The notes under the pieces were generated by a model that saw only the letters and a program-made list of their open reading frames with translations, searched no databases and was not told the DNA's origin. The translations under genes and the position numbers were made by a program. A DNA stretch of 64,000 nucleotides from Haloferula rosea. GTDB taxonomy: Bacteria > Verrucomicrobiota > Verrucomicrobiia > Verrucomicrobiales > Akkermansiaceae. The stretch covers positions 186,001 to 250,000 of the forward strand of contig NZ_JAENII010000004.1 of the NCBI RefSeq assembly GCF_016595525.1. Reading direction: 5' to 3'. Positions 51,197-60,231 of this stretch are shown here, one piece after another (the first letter of the stretch is position 1; each line of letters starts with the position of its first letter).

Positions 51197-51724
51197 TCAG
51201 GGCGAGTCATCGGTTAGTATTCTCAAAACTTCACCCGTTTCGGCTTTTTCGTTGGGAAAAGGAGGAGTGCCTTCGGGACATATAACGATTCCAACTGAGG
51301 TGAGGTAGGCGTCTAGGCGGGTAAGCCGACACGACTCTCTAAGAGCCTCGAGGAGGGACACGTCACGGGCATGATAATTCTCAATTCCCGTGGAAAGGGC
51401 TTCGTCACTGATGGAGAGGTCGTCATCAAAATTGCTGCCTTCCGTGCGAGACTTCCAAACGAGCATCGGAATACCCCGCAAGTTTGGGTCTCCTTTCCTG
51501 TCCAACTCCAAACTCCGGACACGAAGGTAGTCGATCGCTTCTTCGATGCTAGTGTCTTCAAAATCGATCACTGGGATGATGATGGAGTCGAGCTTGGCGA
51601 TGACGACGTCTCCGGGTTGTGCGGTGGCTTCTTGTTCGGCTGATAGCTCCGACTCCGGTTTCTCGCACGAACAGACAGTCGCGGTTGCAAACAAGAGGAG
51701 GTTCGCGAGGGAACGGGAGTTCAT
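51197..51724 (-). CDS. Exported lipoprotein-like protein of unknown function
   Basis: ATG at 51724 gives 175 residues; a frame extended to 51769 would start in repeat B. The signal is NLLLFATATVCSC, with a cysteine as possible lipidation site. The mature part includes DIIIPVIDF-like IIPVIDFEDTSIEEAIDYLRVRSLELD, a pattern seen in secretin/STN-like or DUF-type domains of Verrucomicrobia (ELDRKGDPNLRGIPMLV). The C-terminus repeats the motif of an STN half-domain (LTRLDAYLTSVGIVICPEG). Function unknown. Codon use is slightly less GC-rich than in neighbours. Confidence 0.65.
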   Translation of the reverse strand: MNSRSLANLLLFATATVCSCEKPESELSAEQEATAQPGDVVIAKLDSIIIPVIDFEDTSIEEAIDYLRVRSLELDRKGDPNLRGIPMLVWKSRTEGSNFDDDLSISDEALSTGIENYHARDVSLLEALRESCRLTRLDAYLTSVGIVICPEGTPPFPNEKAETGEVLRILTDDSP

Positions 51725-51751
51725 GATCTCTGGGCCGTTGGGGTAGGCCTT

Positions 51752-51780
51752 AAAGCGGTGGCAGGCCACCGCACTCCAAA
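51752..51780. repeat. Palindromic repeat B, copy 3
   Basis: AAAGCGGTGGCAGGCCACCGCACTCC, a GCGGTGGC / GCCACCGC stem with an AG in the loop, 28 nt upstream of the lipoprotein-like gene. A fourth, degenerate copy is at 57763-57790. Confidence 0.8.
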
Positions 51781-51804
51781 GCTTGCGGCCTACGTTGAGT
51801 GAGC

Positions 51805-53061
51805 TTAGACGGTGGCGACAGGTCGGCCGTAGTCGAGGGGCTCGGGGAGCTTGGCGAAGTCCTCGATGGCGGTGGCGAGGTCGGTGTAGTCCTTGCCGTC
51901 GATGTTGCCGATCAGGAGGTCGGTGAGCTTGGGGCGCAGGTCGGGGTGCTTGCGGATCAGTTTGCCGAAGCTGAACTCGGGGTCATAGAAGGCATAGACG
52001 ATCTTGCGCATGGTCTCGATGTGGCCGCAGAGATCTTCGCCGTATTGGGTGAAGGCGGACGCGGAGGTGTCGCCGTTCTCGAGAGCCGCGTGCGTGGCAT
52101 CGGCCGCCATTTCACCGGACTTGAGAGCGAGGAAGACGCCGCTGGAGAAGACGGGATCAAGGAAGGCGAAGGCATCACCGACGAGCAACAGGCCATCGGT
52201 GGCGCAGTGCTCGGCGCGGTAGGAATACTCGCCGGCAATCCAGTATTCACCGAACTGTTCGCCGGGATCGAGGTGGTCCTTGATCCAGGCGTTGTTCTCG
52301 GTCTCGCGGGCGTAGATTTCGGCGGGGTCGCGGGTTTCGCCGGGTTTGTAGAGGTAGTCGCGCTCGGCGACGATGCCGGAGCTGACGATGCCATTGCGCA
52401 GTGGGATGTTCCAGAACCAGCCGCCCTCCGGGAGGTAGGCGATGGTGGTGGCGCCTTCGTCGAGGCCGGGATCGCGCTTGGCATCCTTGAAGAGGGTCCA
52501 GATGGAGATTTTGTTGAGCATCGGATCGCGCTTGCGCCAACCGTGCTTGCGCTGGAAGAGGGCATCGCGTCCGGTGCAGTCGAGAGTGATGGGGGCGCGA
52601 ACTTCGAAGGCATCCTCGTCGCCGGTGCGGGCCTTCACGCCGACCACGCGCTCTCCATCCTTGAGGAAGTCGAGCACGGTCGTGCTTTCGCGCACCTCGA
52701 CGCCCTTGGAGCGTGCATTGTCGAGGAGCATGAGGTCGAAGTGCTCACGCTCGACCTGCCACGTGGTGGCGGCGGGGTGGTCGAAGTGCTGGAAGAAGTA
52801 GAAGGGAGCCGAAATGCGTCCGTCGGTGGTGGCGAACTGAACCGATTTCTTTTGCTGGTAGCCGATCTCATCCATCTTTTCCACCACGCCGAGGCGCTCG
52901 AGGGAGAAGTAGCAGAAGGGCATGAGGGACTCGCCGACGTGGTAGCGCGGGAAGGTGGCCTTCTCGAGGATGAGGACACGGTGTCCCTTTTCTGCAAGGA
53001 GGGTCGCGGAGGTCGTGCCGGCCGGGCCGCCGCCGATGATGATCGCGTCGTAGTCGTTCAT
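51805..53061 (-). CDS. FAD-dependent oxidoreductase, halogenase/geranylgeranyl-reductase-like
   Basis: 418 residues. The Rossmann motif IIIGGGPAGTTSATLLAEKGH is at the N-terminus, followed by FPRYHVGESLMP, typical of flavin-dependent halogenases and related oxidoreductases. EGGWFWNIPLRNG resembles the W-x-W-x-I-P motif of tryptophan-type halogenases. LLLVGDAFAFLDPVFSSGV binds the second part of FAD. It may halogenate or reduce/hydroxylate an aromatic or prenyl group. It overlaps the chorismate-lyase-like gene by 4 nt (ATGA), so the two should act together; this pairing occurs in pigment and aromatic-acid clusters (inference). Confidence 0.8.
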   Translation of the reverse strand: MNDYDAIIIGGGPAGTTSATLLAEKGHRVLILEKATFPRYHVGESLMPFCYFSLERLGVVEKMDEIGYQQKKSVQFATTDGRISAPFYFFQHFDHPAATTWQVEREHFDLMLLDNARSKGVEVRESTTVLDFLKDGERVVGVKARTGDEDAFEVRAPITLDCTGRDALFQRKHGWRKRDPMLNKISIWTLFKDAKRDPGLDEGATTIAYLPEGGWFWNIPLRNGIVSSGIVAERDYLYKPGETRDPAEIYARETENNAWIKDHLDPGEQFGEYWIAGEYSYRAEHCATDGLLLVGDAFAFLDPVFSSGVFLALKSGEMAADATHAALENGDTSASAFTQYGEDLCGHIETMRKIVYAFYDPEFSFGKLIRKHPDLRPKLTDLLIGNIDGKDYTDLATAIEDFAKLPEPLDYGRPVATV

Positions 53062-53606
53062 GGTGCCAAGGGAAGGATTTCGATGATGCGGGCAAGGCAG
53101 GAACCGTCGTCATTGCGCATCAGGTGATTGTAGCGCCCATAGAGGTTTTCGCCACCGGGAGATTTCGGGAAAATGTCGGCCACGGCATCCTGTGCGATCG
53201 AGAAGAAGCCCTGTGGCTCGCTGCGGAAAGGAAGCGCCGATTGGATGATGAGCGTTCCGAGAGGAGTCTGGCCTTCGAGGATGTCCTGATGGACGTCTGG
53301 GGGAAAGGCATCGAGCAGGATCTCGATCACGCCATATTCGACCGGCGTGCCATGGGTCGCGGCATGCAGGACGACTTCCCGCAGGTGAACGAGGTCATGC
53401 TGCTCGCTCTTGAGCACTTCCAGCCGAATTTCATCGGAATGAAAGGCCGCGAGTTTGGATGTCATGTCCTGATCGTGGACAAGGAGTTTCTGGAATGGCT
53501 GGGGGACGTCGCCGGGCTTCAGCCAGTGGAGCGCCTTCCCCGCAATATGCGACTTGCCGATCATGAAGGCCAGCTCGTGTGGGAACTTCGGTTCTTCTGG
53601 ATTCAT
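53058..53606 (-). CDS. Chorismate-lyase-like protein (UbiC/DUF98-type)
   Basis: 182 residues, no signal. The pattern RLEVLKSEQHDLVHLREVVLHAATHGTPVEYGVIEILLDAFP, then ILEGQTPLGTLIIQS, is that of the chorismate pyruvate-lyase-like fold (conserved R-E-V, P-V-E, E-I, P-L-G). If active it yields 4-hydroxybenzoate and pyruvate from chorismate. Overlap with the FAD enzyme gene suggests a linked step on an aromatic acid. The catalytic residues were not checked against a structure, so activity is inferred. Confidence 0.7.
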   Translation of the reverse strand: MNPEEPKFPHELAFMIGKSHIAGKALHWLKPGDVPQPFQKLLVHDQDMTSKLAAFHSDEIRLEVLKSEQHDLVHLREVVLHAATHGTPVEYGVIEILLDAFPPDVHQDILEGQTPLGTLIIQSALPFRSEPQGFFSIAQDAVADIFPKSPGGENLYGRYNHLMRNDDGSCLARIIEILPLAP

Positions 53607-53642
53607 GGTGGTGGATGGAGTGGTCGGGTGAGCCTTGTTGCC

Positions 53643-53683
53643 ATGGTTCCGTGAACCATCGCACCGTCGACTTGAGCAAGTCG
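53643..53683. other. Two adjacent palindromes after the FG-GAP gene
   Basis: ATGGTTC-CGT-GAACCAT (53643-53659) and CGACTT-GAGC-AAGTCG (53668-53683). They lie in the 120-nt gap between the FG-GAP gene and the chorismate-lyase-like gene. They have the size of family C repeats but different bases. No T-run is present. Confidence 0.5.
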
Positions 53684-53726
53684 GGTGAGGCAGAGGATGA
53701 GCTTTACGGATGGCAGAGGGTGACCT

Positions 53727-56309
53727 TTACGGATCGTACTCGATTTCGAGACGGCCGAAGTAGCTCGAGGCGCCCGGAGGTGCGGGGAACGAGAAGATCA
53801 CGCGTTCATAGTCCGCATCGATGTTTGAGACATTTTCGGTCACCGACGGAGGAGTCGAGAAGCTGGCAAGGTCCGGAGATCTCTTCGGCAAGTAGTTGAG
53901 GAAGGCTGCGTTCTTTCTCCGGATGGTGGTGATTTCGAAGAGCCCGGTGTTCACCTTGTACTCGAGGCGAGGCAGACCCGAGACACCTGTGGGTGAGAGC
54001 CTTGTCGCATCCGCTACCGAGGGATTCATGTTGTAGGCCATCTCGAGGAAATTCGGGATGAGATCATCGTCCGGATCCGCTGAGAAGAAGGCGTCGGCTC
54101 CGGTGAGTCCGAAGCCGTTGGCCCAGATCGACACGGGTGATGTGTCGGCTGAGTAGAGTTGGTGGCGCCCACGACTGCTCGCCACGAACACATCAATCGT
54201 TCCGTCCCCGGTGAAATCGCGTGCGATGACTTCCGAGGTGCTGATCGCTGGGAACGTGTCGGAGGAAAATGAAAACGAACCCGAGCCATCATTGATCCGC
54301 ACCGAGTCCGGACTTGGAGAAAAGCCTCCTGCACCAAACCACAAGTCGAGGTCGCCATCCCCATCGTAGTCGAGAGGCTCTGCATCCGTCGCAAAGCCGG
54401 ATCCGATGTTCACGCCGGTGCTGCTCAGGTTCCCCGCCCCATTGCTCAACCAAAGCCGGTTTCCTCCGATTCGATCGATGACGAAAAGGTCGTCATTGCC
54501 ATCCCCATTCAGATCCGCGGCGATGGCCTTTGTGGGGCTGCCACCACCGAGCGTCAGCCCCGAGTCGGTGAATACCCCGCTCCCGTTGTTCAGCCAAAGC
54601 GAGTCATCGGTGTCATCGGCAGGAGTGCTCGAATCGACTCCACCAATGAAGACGTCGAGATCCGAATCGTCATCCACATCGAGAAGCGCGACCGCCCGCT
54701 GGTTTCCTTGGCCGAAGGCATCGGACCGCGCGAAGGAGCCGCTGCCATTGTTGATGAAAAGGCTGTTCTGACCCACCGAGCTGAAGCTCGTCTGATTGAT
54801 CGTGATGATGTCAGGGTCGCCATCGCCATCGACGTCTCCAATCGCAATGGAGCCATTCAATTCACTATCGAGAAACTCTGCGGCTGCCGTGAAGTTGCCC
54901 GAGCCGTCGTTGAAGAAAATCTCATCCTGTCCATCGGCCTGACCACTGTACTGTGAGCAGAACACCACGAGGTCGGGGCCATTCTGCCCGTCCAGATCAG
55001 CCGAGAGAATTCGGATGGGGGTATTGCCGGGGTTGCAATTCAGGACCGTTCCCGGATCCGAAAAACTGCCGCTTCCATCATTTTCGAGGAAGGTGAGGGT
55101 GCCGCCGATGTTTCCAAGAGCGACGTCGAGATCCCCATCAAGATCGTAGTCGATTTCGGTCGCTGAGGCTGCCTGGGACCCAGCGACGGCCGTGGGTGAC
55201 AGCACAAGCGGTCCACCCGAGCCAATGGGCTCCCTGAGAAGCACCCGCGGAGCGGCCCCGTCGCAGACAATGAGGATATCTTCATCCAGGTCTCCATCGA
55301 GGTCACCGATGCCAAGATCAAAGGCTCCTCCGGGACCGAGGTCGTTGTCGTCCAAAGAGAAAACACCCGAGCCATTGTTCACCCAGAGTTGATTGGTTAG
55401 AGCGCGGTTTCGAGCGACATAGGCATCGACATCTCCATCGCCATCGAAGTCGTCCAGATGGAGGGCGGTGCCGAAGTCCGAAACGAAATTGGGTTGAGCC
55501 AGATTGGTGAAAACACCGGATCCGTTGTTGAGGTGGACGTGGTTGAGTTGCCCGCTGATGCTTCCGTTGACCACGAAGACATCGAGATCGTTGTCGCCAT
55601 CGAGGTCAGCGAGCTTCAGTTCGAGGGTGGTGCCAAACAAGGGAAGGCTCGCTCCCTGAGTGAAATTGGCCGAGCCGTCGTTGAACCAAACCGTGTTGGT
55701 TCCGTTGTTCCCCATGATGAGGTCGGGGTCGCCATCGCCGTCCAAGTCTCCGGCTGCCGCCGAGATGGTGAAGAATTCCCCAAGGTTCTGGCCGGAGTCT
55801 GAAAACGTTCCGTTTCCATCATTGAGCCAGATCTCATTCGGATCGGTGGAGGTATTGGTCGGAATCACCAAGTCGAGATCACTGTCATTATCTAGATCAA
55901 GAAGGAGAAGGTCTTCCCTGACGGAATTGGTGCCAACGGCCTGGCCTGAATCGGTGAACCCGCCGCTTCCATCGTTGAGGAATACCTTGCACGGCCCGAA
56001 AAAGCTTCCGGCGATGAGATCTTGATCGCCGTCCCCATCGATATCTCCAAAGGCGCAAGACCCTTCGCTGGGTAGAGTGGGTTGCCCGGCAAGCAGTTCG
56101 AACTGGCCGTTGCCGTCGTTGACCACCAGCACGCTGTTTCCGACACCACTACCGAGATAGGCGTCCAGATCGCCGTCGCCATCGATATCAGCGAGGTCGG
56201 TTCCCAACGTGTTGGCAACCGGGATGTCCAGACTCCAAACCAAGTTGAAGGTTTGGGAAAAGGCGGTCAGCGGGGCGAATAAGGCAATGAGGAGGGGGGA
56301 AGATCTCAT
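53727..56309 (-). CDS. Secreted FG-GAP/VCBS-repeat protein
   Basis: ATG at 56309 (an in-frame ATG at 56321 is possible) gives 860 residues with a signal peptide (MRSSPLLIALFAPLTAFS). About a dozen repeats of the form DxDxDGDxDL plus a W/L-NDGSGxF turn follow, e.g. LADIDGDGDLDAYLG and IWLNDGNGTFSDSGQ. They form a seven-bladed beta-propeller-like array with Ca2+-binding loops, as in integrin alpha or FG-GAP lectins. The last ~100 residues are a different beta domain (LPRLEYKVNTGLFEITTIRRKNA). It is extracellular or surface-bound; partner unknown. Base composition is lower in GC than in flanking genes. Confidence 0.85.
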   Translation of the reverse strand: MRSSPLLIALFAPLTAFSQTFNLVWSLDIPVANTLGTDLADIDGDGDLDAYLGSGVGNSVLVVNDGNGQFELLAGQPTLPSEGSCAFGDIDGDGDQDLIAGSFFGPCKVFLNDGSGGFTDSGQAVGTNSVREDLLLLDLDNDSDLDLVIPTNTSTDPNEIWLNDGNGTFSDSGQNLGEFFTISAAAGDLDGDGDPDLIMGNNGTNTVWFNDGSANFTQGASLPLFGTTLELKLADLDGDNDLDVFVVNGSISGQLNHVHLNNGSGVFTNLAQPNFVSDFGTALHLDDFDGDGDVDAYVARNRALTNQLWVNNGSGVFSLDDNDLGPGGAFDLGIGDLDGDLDEDILIVCDGAAPRVLLREPIGSGGPLVLSPTAVAGSQAASATEIDYDLDGDLDVALGNIGGTLTFLENDGSGSFSDPGTVLNCNPGNTPIRILSADLDGQNGPDLVVFCSQYSGQADGQDEIFFNDGSGNFTAAAEFLDSELNGSIAIGDVDGDGDPDIITINQTSFSSVGQNSLFINNGSGSFARSDAFGQGNQRAVALLDVDDDSDLDVFIGGVDSSTPADDTDDSLWLNNGSGVFTDSGLTLGGGSPTKAIAADLNGDGNDDLFVIDRIGGNRLWLSNGAGNLSSTGVNIGSGFATDAEPLDYDGDGDLDLWFGAGGFSPSPDSVRINDGSGSFSFSSDTFPAISTSEVIARDFTGDGTIDVFVASSRGRHQLYSADTSPVSIWANGFGLTGADAFFSADPDDDLIPNFLEMAYNMNPSVADATRLSPTGVSGLPRLEYKVNTGLFEITTIRRKNAAFLNYLPKRSPDLASFSTPPSVTENVSNIDADYERVIFSFPAPPGASSYFGRLEIEYDP

Positions 56310-56381
56310 GAACCCAACCATAAGAAGTCCCCGCGGCTTGAGAAGATCGGATTGATCCGATGTCGTGAATTATGAATCAGG

Positions 56382-57704
56382 TCAAACGATTCGGTCCGTC
56401 ACATGCTGCGGCAGGAAGAAGTCGTGCAGCAGGTTGTCGACGCAGAGCAGGCCGTCACGATTGAGGAGGATCTCGCCGTTCTCCACGGTGAGCAGTCCTT
56501 CTTCCTGAATCGCGGCGAGCTGGCCGGAGAACTTGTCGAGGATGTCGACGCCGAACTTGTCGGTGAAGTGGGAGGTCTTCACGTGGCCAAGTTTCATCAG
56601 GAGGATGAACTCACGGATCATGCGTTCTTCCTCGGTGGTCTGCAGGGCGCGTTTGATGGGAAGTTGGCCGGCATCGAGTGCCTTGTCGTAGTCCTCGATC
56701 TCGGTGAGGTTCTGATAGTGCACGCCTTTCGCGTGGGAGATGGATGCCACACCGATGCCCAGCAGATCGGCCCCGCCCCAGAGGGCGTCGCGGTAGATGA
56801 ACTTGGTGCGCTCCGGATTCTTCACAGCCGTGTAGCCGGAGCTGATGGTGTAGCCATCGGCCTCGAGCGCAGCGAAGGCGTCCTTGACCCAGCGGCGCTT
56901 CGTTTCCCAGTCGGCGATGGGCGCGACGAGGCTGCCACTTGCCTTCATGTCCTTGTAGATGCCCGTGTTGTAGGGAACCTCCATCTGATAGATGGTGACG
57001 CTGTCCGGCTGGAGCTCGAGGGTCTTCTCGATGTTCCGTTGCCAGTTCTCTTCGGTCTCTTCGAGCATGCCGGCGATGAGGTCGATGTTGACCTGGTCGA
57101 AGCCCTCTTCGCGGATGCGCTCGTAGGCGCGGTAGACTTCCTTCGTGCGGTGGGCGCGGCCGTTGATCTCGAGGATGCGGTCGTCGAAGTTCTCGATGCC
57201 GAGTGAAAGCCGGGTCACGCCGATGTCCTTGATCGCCTTGACCTTGTTCGGGTTGAGCGTGCCGGGTTCGGCTTCGAAGGCGATTTCCTCCGCGGCATCC
57301 CATGGGAGGAGGGCCTTCATGCGGTCGGTGAGCTCGGTCAGCTGCTTGGGTGACAGATAGGACGGCGTGCCGCCACCGAAGTAGACGAAGTGGGGTTTGC
57401 GGCCCTCGATGAGGGGTTTGCGCGACATCGTTTCCAGCTCGCGCACGGTGCAATCGAGGTAGTGCTTGATGTCATCGGCGTTCTTGTCGGTGTAGACGCG
57501 GAAGTAGCAGAAGTGGCAGCGTTTCCGGCAGAATGGGATGTGGTGATAGAGTCCGAGGGCCGGGGGCTCGCCTTCATGGGGCGTGGCGTAGGCATCGAGG
57601 ACGATCTGTTCCTGATCTTCCTTCCAGAAGGAGAAGGGCGGGTAGTTCGAAATGAAGTAGTTGCCCGCGCGGGTGGCTTTGCTGGTGGTGGATGAATCGG
57701 GCAT
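56382..57704 (-). CDS. HemN/HemW-like radical SAM enzyme
   Basis: ATG at 57704 gives 440 residues; the 28 extra in-frame codons upstream translate a repeat (RLPPFASWRF) and are dropped. The cluster motif CX3CX2C is IPFCRKRCHFCYF (C59, C63, C66). VYFGGGTPSYLSPKQL, SLGIENFDDRILEINGR and VNIDLIAGMLEETEENW are typical of the coproporphyrinogen-III-oxidase-like family, and a HemN C-terminal domain follows. True HemN/HemW proteins have related motifs, but family members also act in heme handling, cyclopropanation and methyl transfer. The cluster position, apart from heme genes, leaves the reaction open. Confidence 0.82.
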   Translation of the reverse strand: MPDSSTTSKATRAGNYFISNYPPFSFWKEDQEQIVLDAYATPHEGEPPALGLYHHIPFCRKRCHFCYFRVYTDKNADDIKHYLDCTVRELETMSRKPLIEGRKPHFVYFGGGTPSYLSPKQLTELTDRMKALLPWDAAEEIAFEAEPGTLNPNKVKAIKDIGVTRLSLGIENFDDRILEINGRAHRTKEVYRAYERIREEGFDQVNIDLIAGMLEETEENWQRNIEKTLELQPDSVTIYQMEVPYNTGIYKDMKASGSLVAPIADWETKRRWVKDAFAALEADGYTISSGYTAVKNPERTKFIYRDALWGGADLLGIGVASISHAKGVHYQNLTEIEDYDKALDAGQLPIKRALQTTEEERMIREFILLMKLGHVKTSHFTDKFGVDILDKFSGQLAAIQEEGLLTVENGEILLNRDGLLCVDNLLHDFFLPQHVTDRIV

Positions 57705-57716
57705 GATGGGAGCTAG

Positions 57717-57790
57717 CTTACAGAGGAACCGCCAGGACGCAAAGGGCGGGAGCCTGGATATTTGGAGTGTGGTGGCCTGACACCGCATTC
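57717..57790. repeat. Repeat patch with degenerate repeat B copy 4
   Basis: ACCGCCAGGACGCAAAGGGCGG-like segment (57728-57749 region) of the kind often seen as dispersed intergenic repeats in PVC bacteria, followed by GGAGTGTGGTGGCCTGACACCGC (57764-57786). It fills part of the 226-nt gap before the PQQ-repeat gene; nothing else is seen in that gap. Confidence 0.55.
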
Positions 57791-57930
57791 AGGGCGGGTC
57801 GGGCGGTCGGATGATGGCGTTGAGTTGCTACGTGAGGCAGGGCTGGATTTTTCGAGAGAAGTGAAGGGCTGACTCGGAAAACGGCGCCAGACCACCCTAT
57901 CTCGGAGCGGCTGGGCCGCATGCGACCCGC

Positions 57931-59133
57931 TTATTGGATCACGAAGACCGTTCCGCCACCGCCGGCGATGATGAGCCGGTCCTGGGCGAATACGGGCGAG
58001 GCGGTCAGCTTCTCCCCAAGGTCGAGCTGCCAGAGTTCCTTTCCTGTGGCGGGGTCGGCGGCGTAGAGCCGGCCGTCGCTGGAACCGAACACGATGGCGT
58101 CCTGAAACGCGATGGGTGAGGATTCGACGCGACCGCCGGTGGGGAAGGTCCAGACCTGTTTCCCGGTCTCGCGGTCGATGGCGTGGAGGGATTTGTCGCG
58201 GCAGCCGATGTAGACGTGCTGATCGTCGACAGCGGGTGCGGTGAAGAAGGGGAAATCCTCGCCTTCGTAGATCCACTTGAGTTCCTTGCTGCCGACCTGG
58301 GCGGCAACGACCTGGTTGGCGTAGTTGCCGGCGTAGATCATGTCGCCGTAGGTGGCGACGCTGTTGGTGATCTGGGCGTCGGTGAGGATTTGTCCTGCGG
58401 AGGTGCCGGTGGACGCGTCCAGCACATGGAGCACGCTGTCGCAGCCGCCGAAGGCGACGTGGCGGCCATTGATGATGGCGGGGGTGCCGTTGATGTAATC
58501 CTGGGTTTCGTAGGTCCAGACCTCGGTGCCGTCTTCGGGGTTCAGGCAGCGGGTGGTGCCGTCGTAGCCATTGACCAGCAGGCGGATGCCTTCCGCGGTT
58601 TCGAGGAGGTTGGCGGATGAGGAGAATTTCTCGTTGCCTTCGATCGACCACTGCTTTTCGCCGGTGGCGAGATCCAGCGCATAGAATTGCTGGTCACTGG
58701 AGCCGATGAAGACCCGGCCGTCGTGGATGGTCGGCGCGGCCTCGATGGTGTCCTCGGTCTCGAAGGTCCAAAGTGGTTTCTGATCTTTCAGGCTCAGGGC
58801 GTAGACGGTGCCCATGAGGTCACCGACGACCAGGGTGTCGTCGAGGACGGCGGCCTCGGATTGGCTGGGGCTCTGCAGCTCGAAGGTCCACTCGATCCGG
58901 GGTGCGGTGGGGGCCTTGGTATCGACGTATCCTTGAAGCGAAGGCGCTCCGCGGGTGACGGGCCAGTTGATCGAAGCCTCTTCCGTTGTGGTTTCGGGCG
59001 GGACGTCGTCAGGGGTGGGCGGGGCCGCCGACTTGTCGCAGGAGGCGAGCAGGAGGATGCCGGAGCAGGATGCTCCGGTCACGGACTGGAGCAGGATGCT
59101 CCAGCCACGGTCACGTTTTGGTGAGCGCTGCAT
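57931..59133 (-). CDS. PQQ-like beta-propeller lipoprotein with repeat-derived signal peptide
   Basis: 400 residues from ATG at 59133. The N-terminus (SILLQSVTGASCSGILLLASC) is a lipoprotein signal whose hydrophobic core is encoded by two family C palindromes. The mature protein is a beta-propeller of PQQ-enzyme-like/BamB-like repeats: VYALSLKDQKPLWTFE, FYALDLATGEKQWSI, LHAIDRETGKQVWTFP and LYAADPATGKELWQLD. No PQQ-binding or calcium-site residues typical of dehydrogenases were seen, so a structural or sensing role at the outer membrane is likelier. Its start overlaps the upstream alcohol dehydrogenase gene by 23 nt. Confidence 0.8.
   Translation of the reverse strand: MQRSPKRDRGWSILLQSVTGASCSGILLLASCDKSAAPPTPDDVPPETTTEEASINWPVTRGAPSLQGYVDTKAPTAPRIEWTFELQSPSQSEAAVLDDTLVVGDLMGTVYALSLKDQKPLWTFETEDTIEAAPTIHDGRVFIGSSDQQFYALDLATGEKQWSIEGNEKFSSSANLLETAEGIRLLVNGYDGTTRCLNPEDGTEVWTYETQDYINGTPAIINGRHVAFGGCDSVLHVLDASTGTSAGQILTDAQITNSVATYGDMIYAGNYANQVVAAQVGSKELKWIYEGEDFPFFTAPAVDDQHVYIGCRDKSLHAIDRETGKQVWTFPTGGRVESSPIAFQDAIVFGSSDGRLYAADPATGKELWQLDLGEKLTASPVFAQDRLIIAGGGGTVFVIQ
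59060..59104. repeat. Two family C palindromes within the PQQ-protein start region
   Basis: CCGGAGCAGGATGCTCCGG (59060-59078) and CTGGAGCAGGATGCTCCAG (59086-59104), separated by TCACGGA. The second is identical to the fourth copy in the 46177-46283 cluster. On the minus strand they encode residues ~10-25 of the lipoprotein signal peptide. Confidence 0.85.
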
Positions 59134-60223
59134 GGTAGAGGGCGGTGATGGTTTCTTCGGACAGGGGTCGCGGATTGAACTGGCCGGTCCATTGTGGCAT
59201 GGCCGCGGCGGTCAGCTCGGGGATGCGCCAGTCCCGGTCGTCGAGCGCGGGCAGGACGCGGCTGATCGGTTCGAGCCAGTCATGCAGGGGTTGGCCGAGG
59301 TGTTTACTGCAATCGTCGTAGATGGCGGCGGCCGAGGGTTCCTCGTAGTTGAAGCGGATGACGTGAGGCAGCATCAGGAACACGGCATGGCCGTGGGGGA
59401 TGTCGAAAAGGGCGGTGAGCGGGTTGGCCGTCGCGTGGGCGGCACCGAGCATGCTGTTCTCGATGGCGGATCCGGCCATGGCGGCGCCGAGCAGCATGCG
59501 GCTGCGTTCTTCAAGCGTGGCACTGCGGTCGAGGATGGAGGAAATCGATGAGGCAATCAGGCGGAAGGACTCGCGTGAGTAGGCCGATGAGATGGGGTTG
59601 CGTTTGGTGCATACGGCGGTCTCCAAGGCGTGGGAAAGGGCATCGAGCGCGGTGAGGTTCGCCACTGCCGGTGGCTGGGAGATGGTCAGCTCGGGATCGA
59701 GGATGGCGATCCGCGCGAGTGCCTTCGGGTCACCGCAGGCGATCTTTTCGTGGGAGCCATCGCGCGAGACGACGGCGAAGGATTGGCACTCGCTGCCGGT
59801 GCCGGCGGTGGTGGGCACGGCGATGAAGGGAAGCAGGGGTTTCGCGGCATGGCCGTAGCCCTTGTAGTCGCTCATGCGGCCACCGTTGTTGAGGAGGAAG
59901 TTGCAGCCTTTGGCAGTGTCCATGCTGCTGCCACCGCCGAAGCCGATGATGAGGTCGGGCGAGACCTCGGCGGCGAACATCCGGCAGGCCTCGATGTCGG
60001 ACTCGGAGGGGTTGATGTGGGCCTTGCCATACACGGTGACCTTGAAGCCGACAGCTTCCAGCAAGTCGACGGCGCGCTGGGCGTGGCCGGCTTCGAGGAT
60101 GCCGGGGTCGGTGACGAGCAGGATGTTGGAGGCCCCAAGGGACCTGGCCGCCTCCGGAAGTTCGGTGAGACGCCCGGGTCCGAAGAGGAGGCGGGGGGAG
60201 GGTCGGGCGTCGAAGGAGGTCAT
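59111..60223 (-). CDS. Iron-containing (type III) alcohol dehydrogenase
   Basis: 370 residues. NAD(P)-binding motif FGGGSSMDTAKG, then VPTTAGTGSE; metal ligands in NLTALDALSHALE (Asp, His) and GAAHATANPLTALFDIPHGHA (His, His). It interconverts aldehydes and primary alcohols. It sits immediately after the aldehyde dehydrogenase gene and near the second PaaK/LuxE-like enzyme, giving a logical acid-to-aldehyde-to-alcohol set. A composite repeat (R4) ends 8 nt upstream of its ATG. Confidence 0.93.
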   Translation of the reverse strand: MTSFDARPSPRLLFGPGRLTELPEAARSLGASNILLVTDPGILEAGHAQRAVDLLEAVGFKVTVYGKAHINPSESDIEACRMFAAEVSPDLIIGFGGGSSMDTAKGCNFLLNNGGRMSDYKGYGHAAKPLLPFIAVPTTAGTGSECQSFAVVSRDGSHEKIACGDPKALARIAILDPELTISQPPAVANLTALDALSHALETAVCTKRNPISSAYSRESFRLIASSISSILDRSATLEERSRMLLGAAMAGSAIENSMLGAAHATANPLTALFDIPHGHAVFLMLPHVIRFNYEEPSAAAIYDDCSKHLGQPLHDWLEPISRVLPALDDRDWRIPELTAAAMPQWTGQFNPRPLSEETITALYHAALTKT

Positions 60224-60231
60224 GGAAAATG

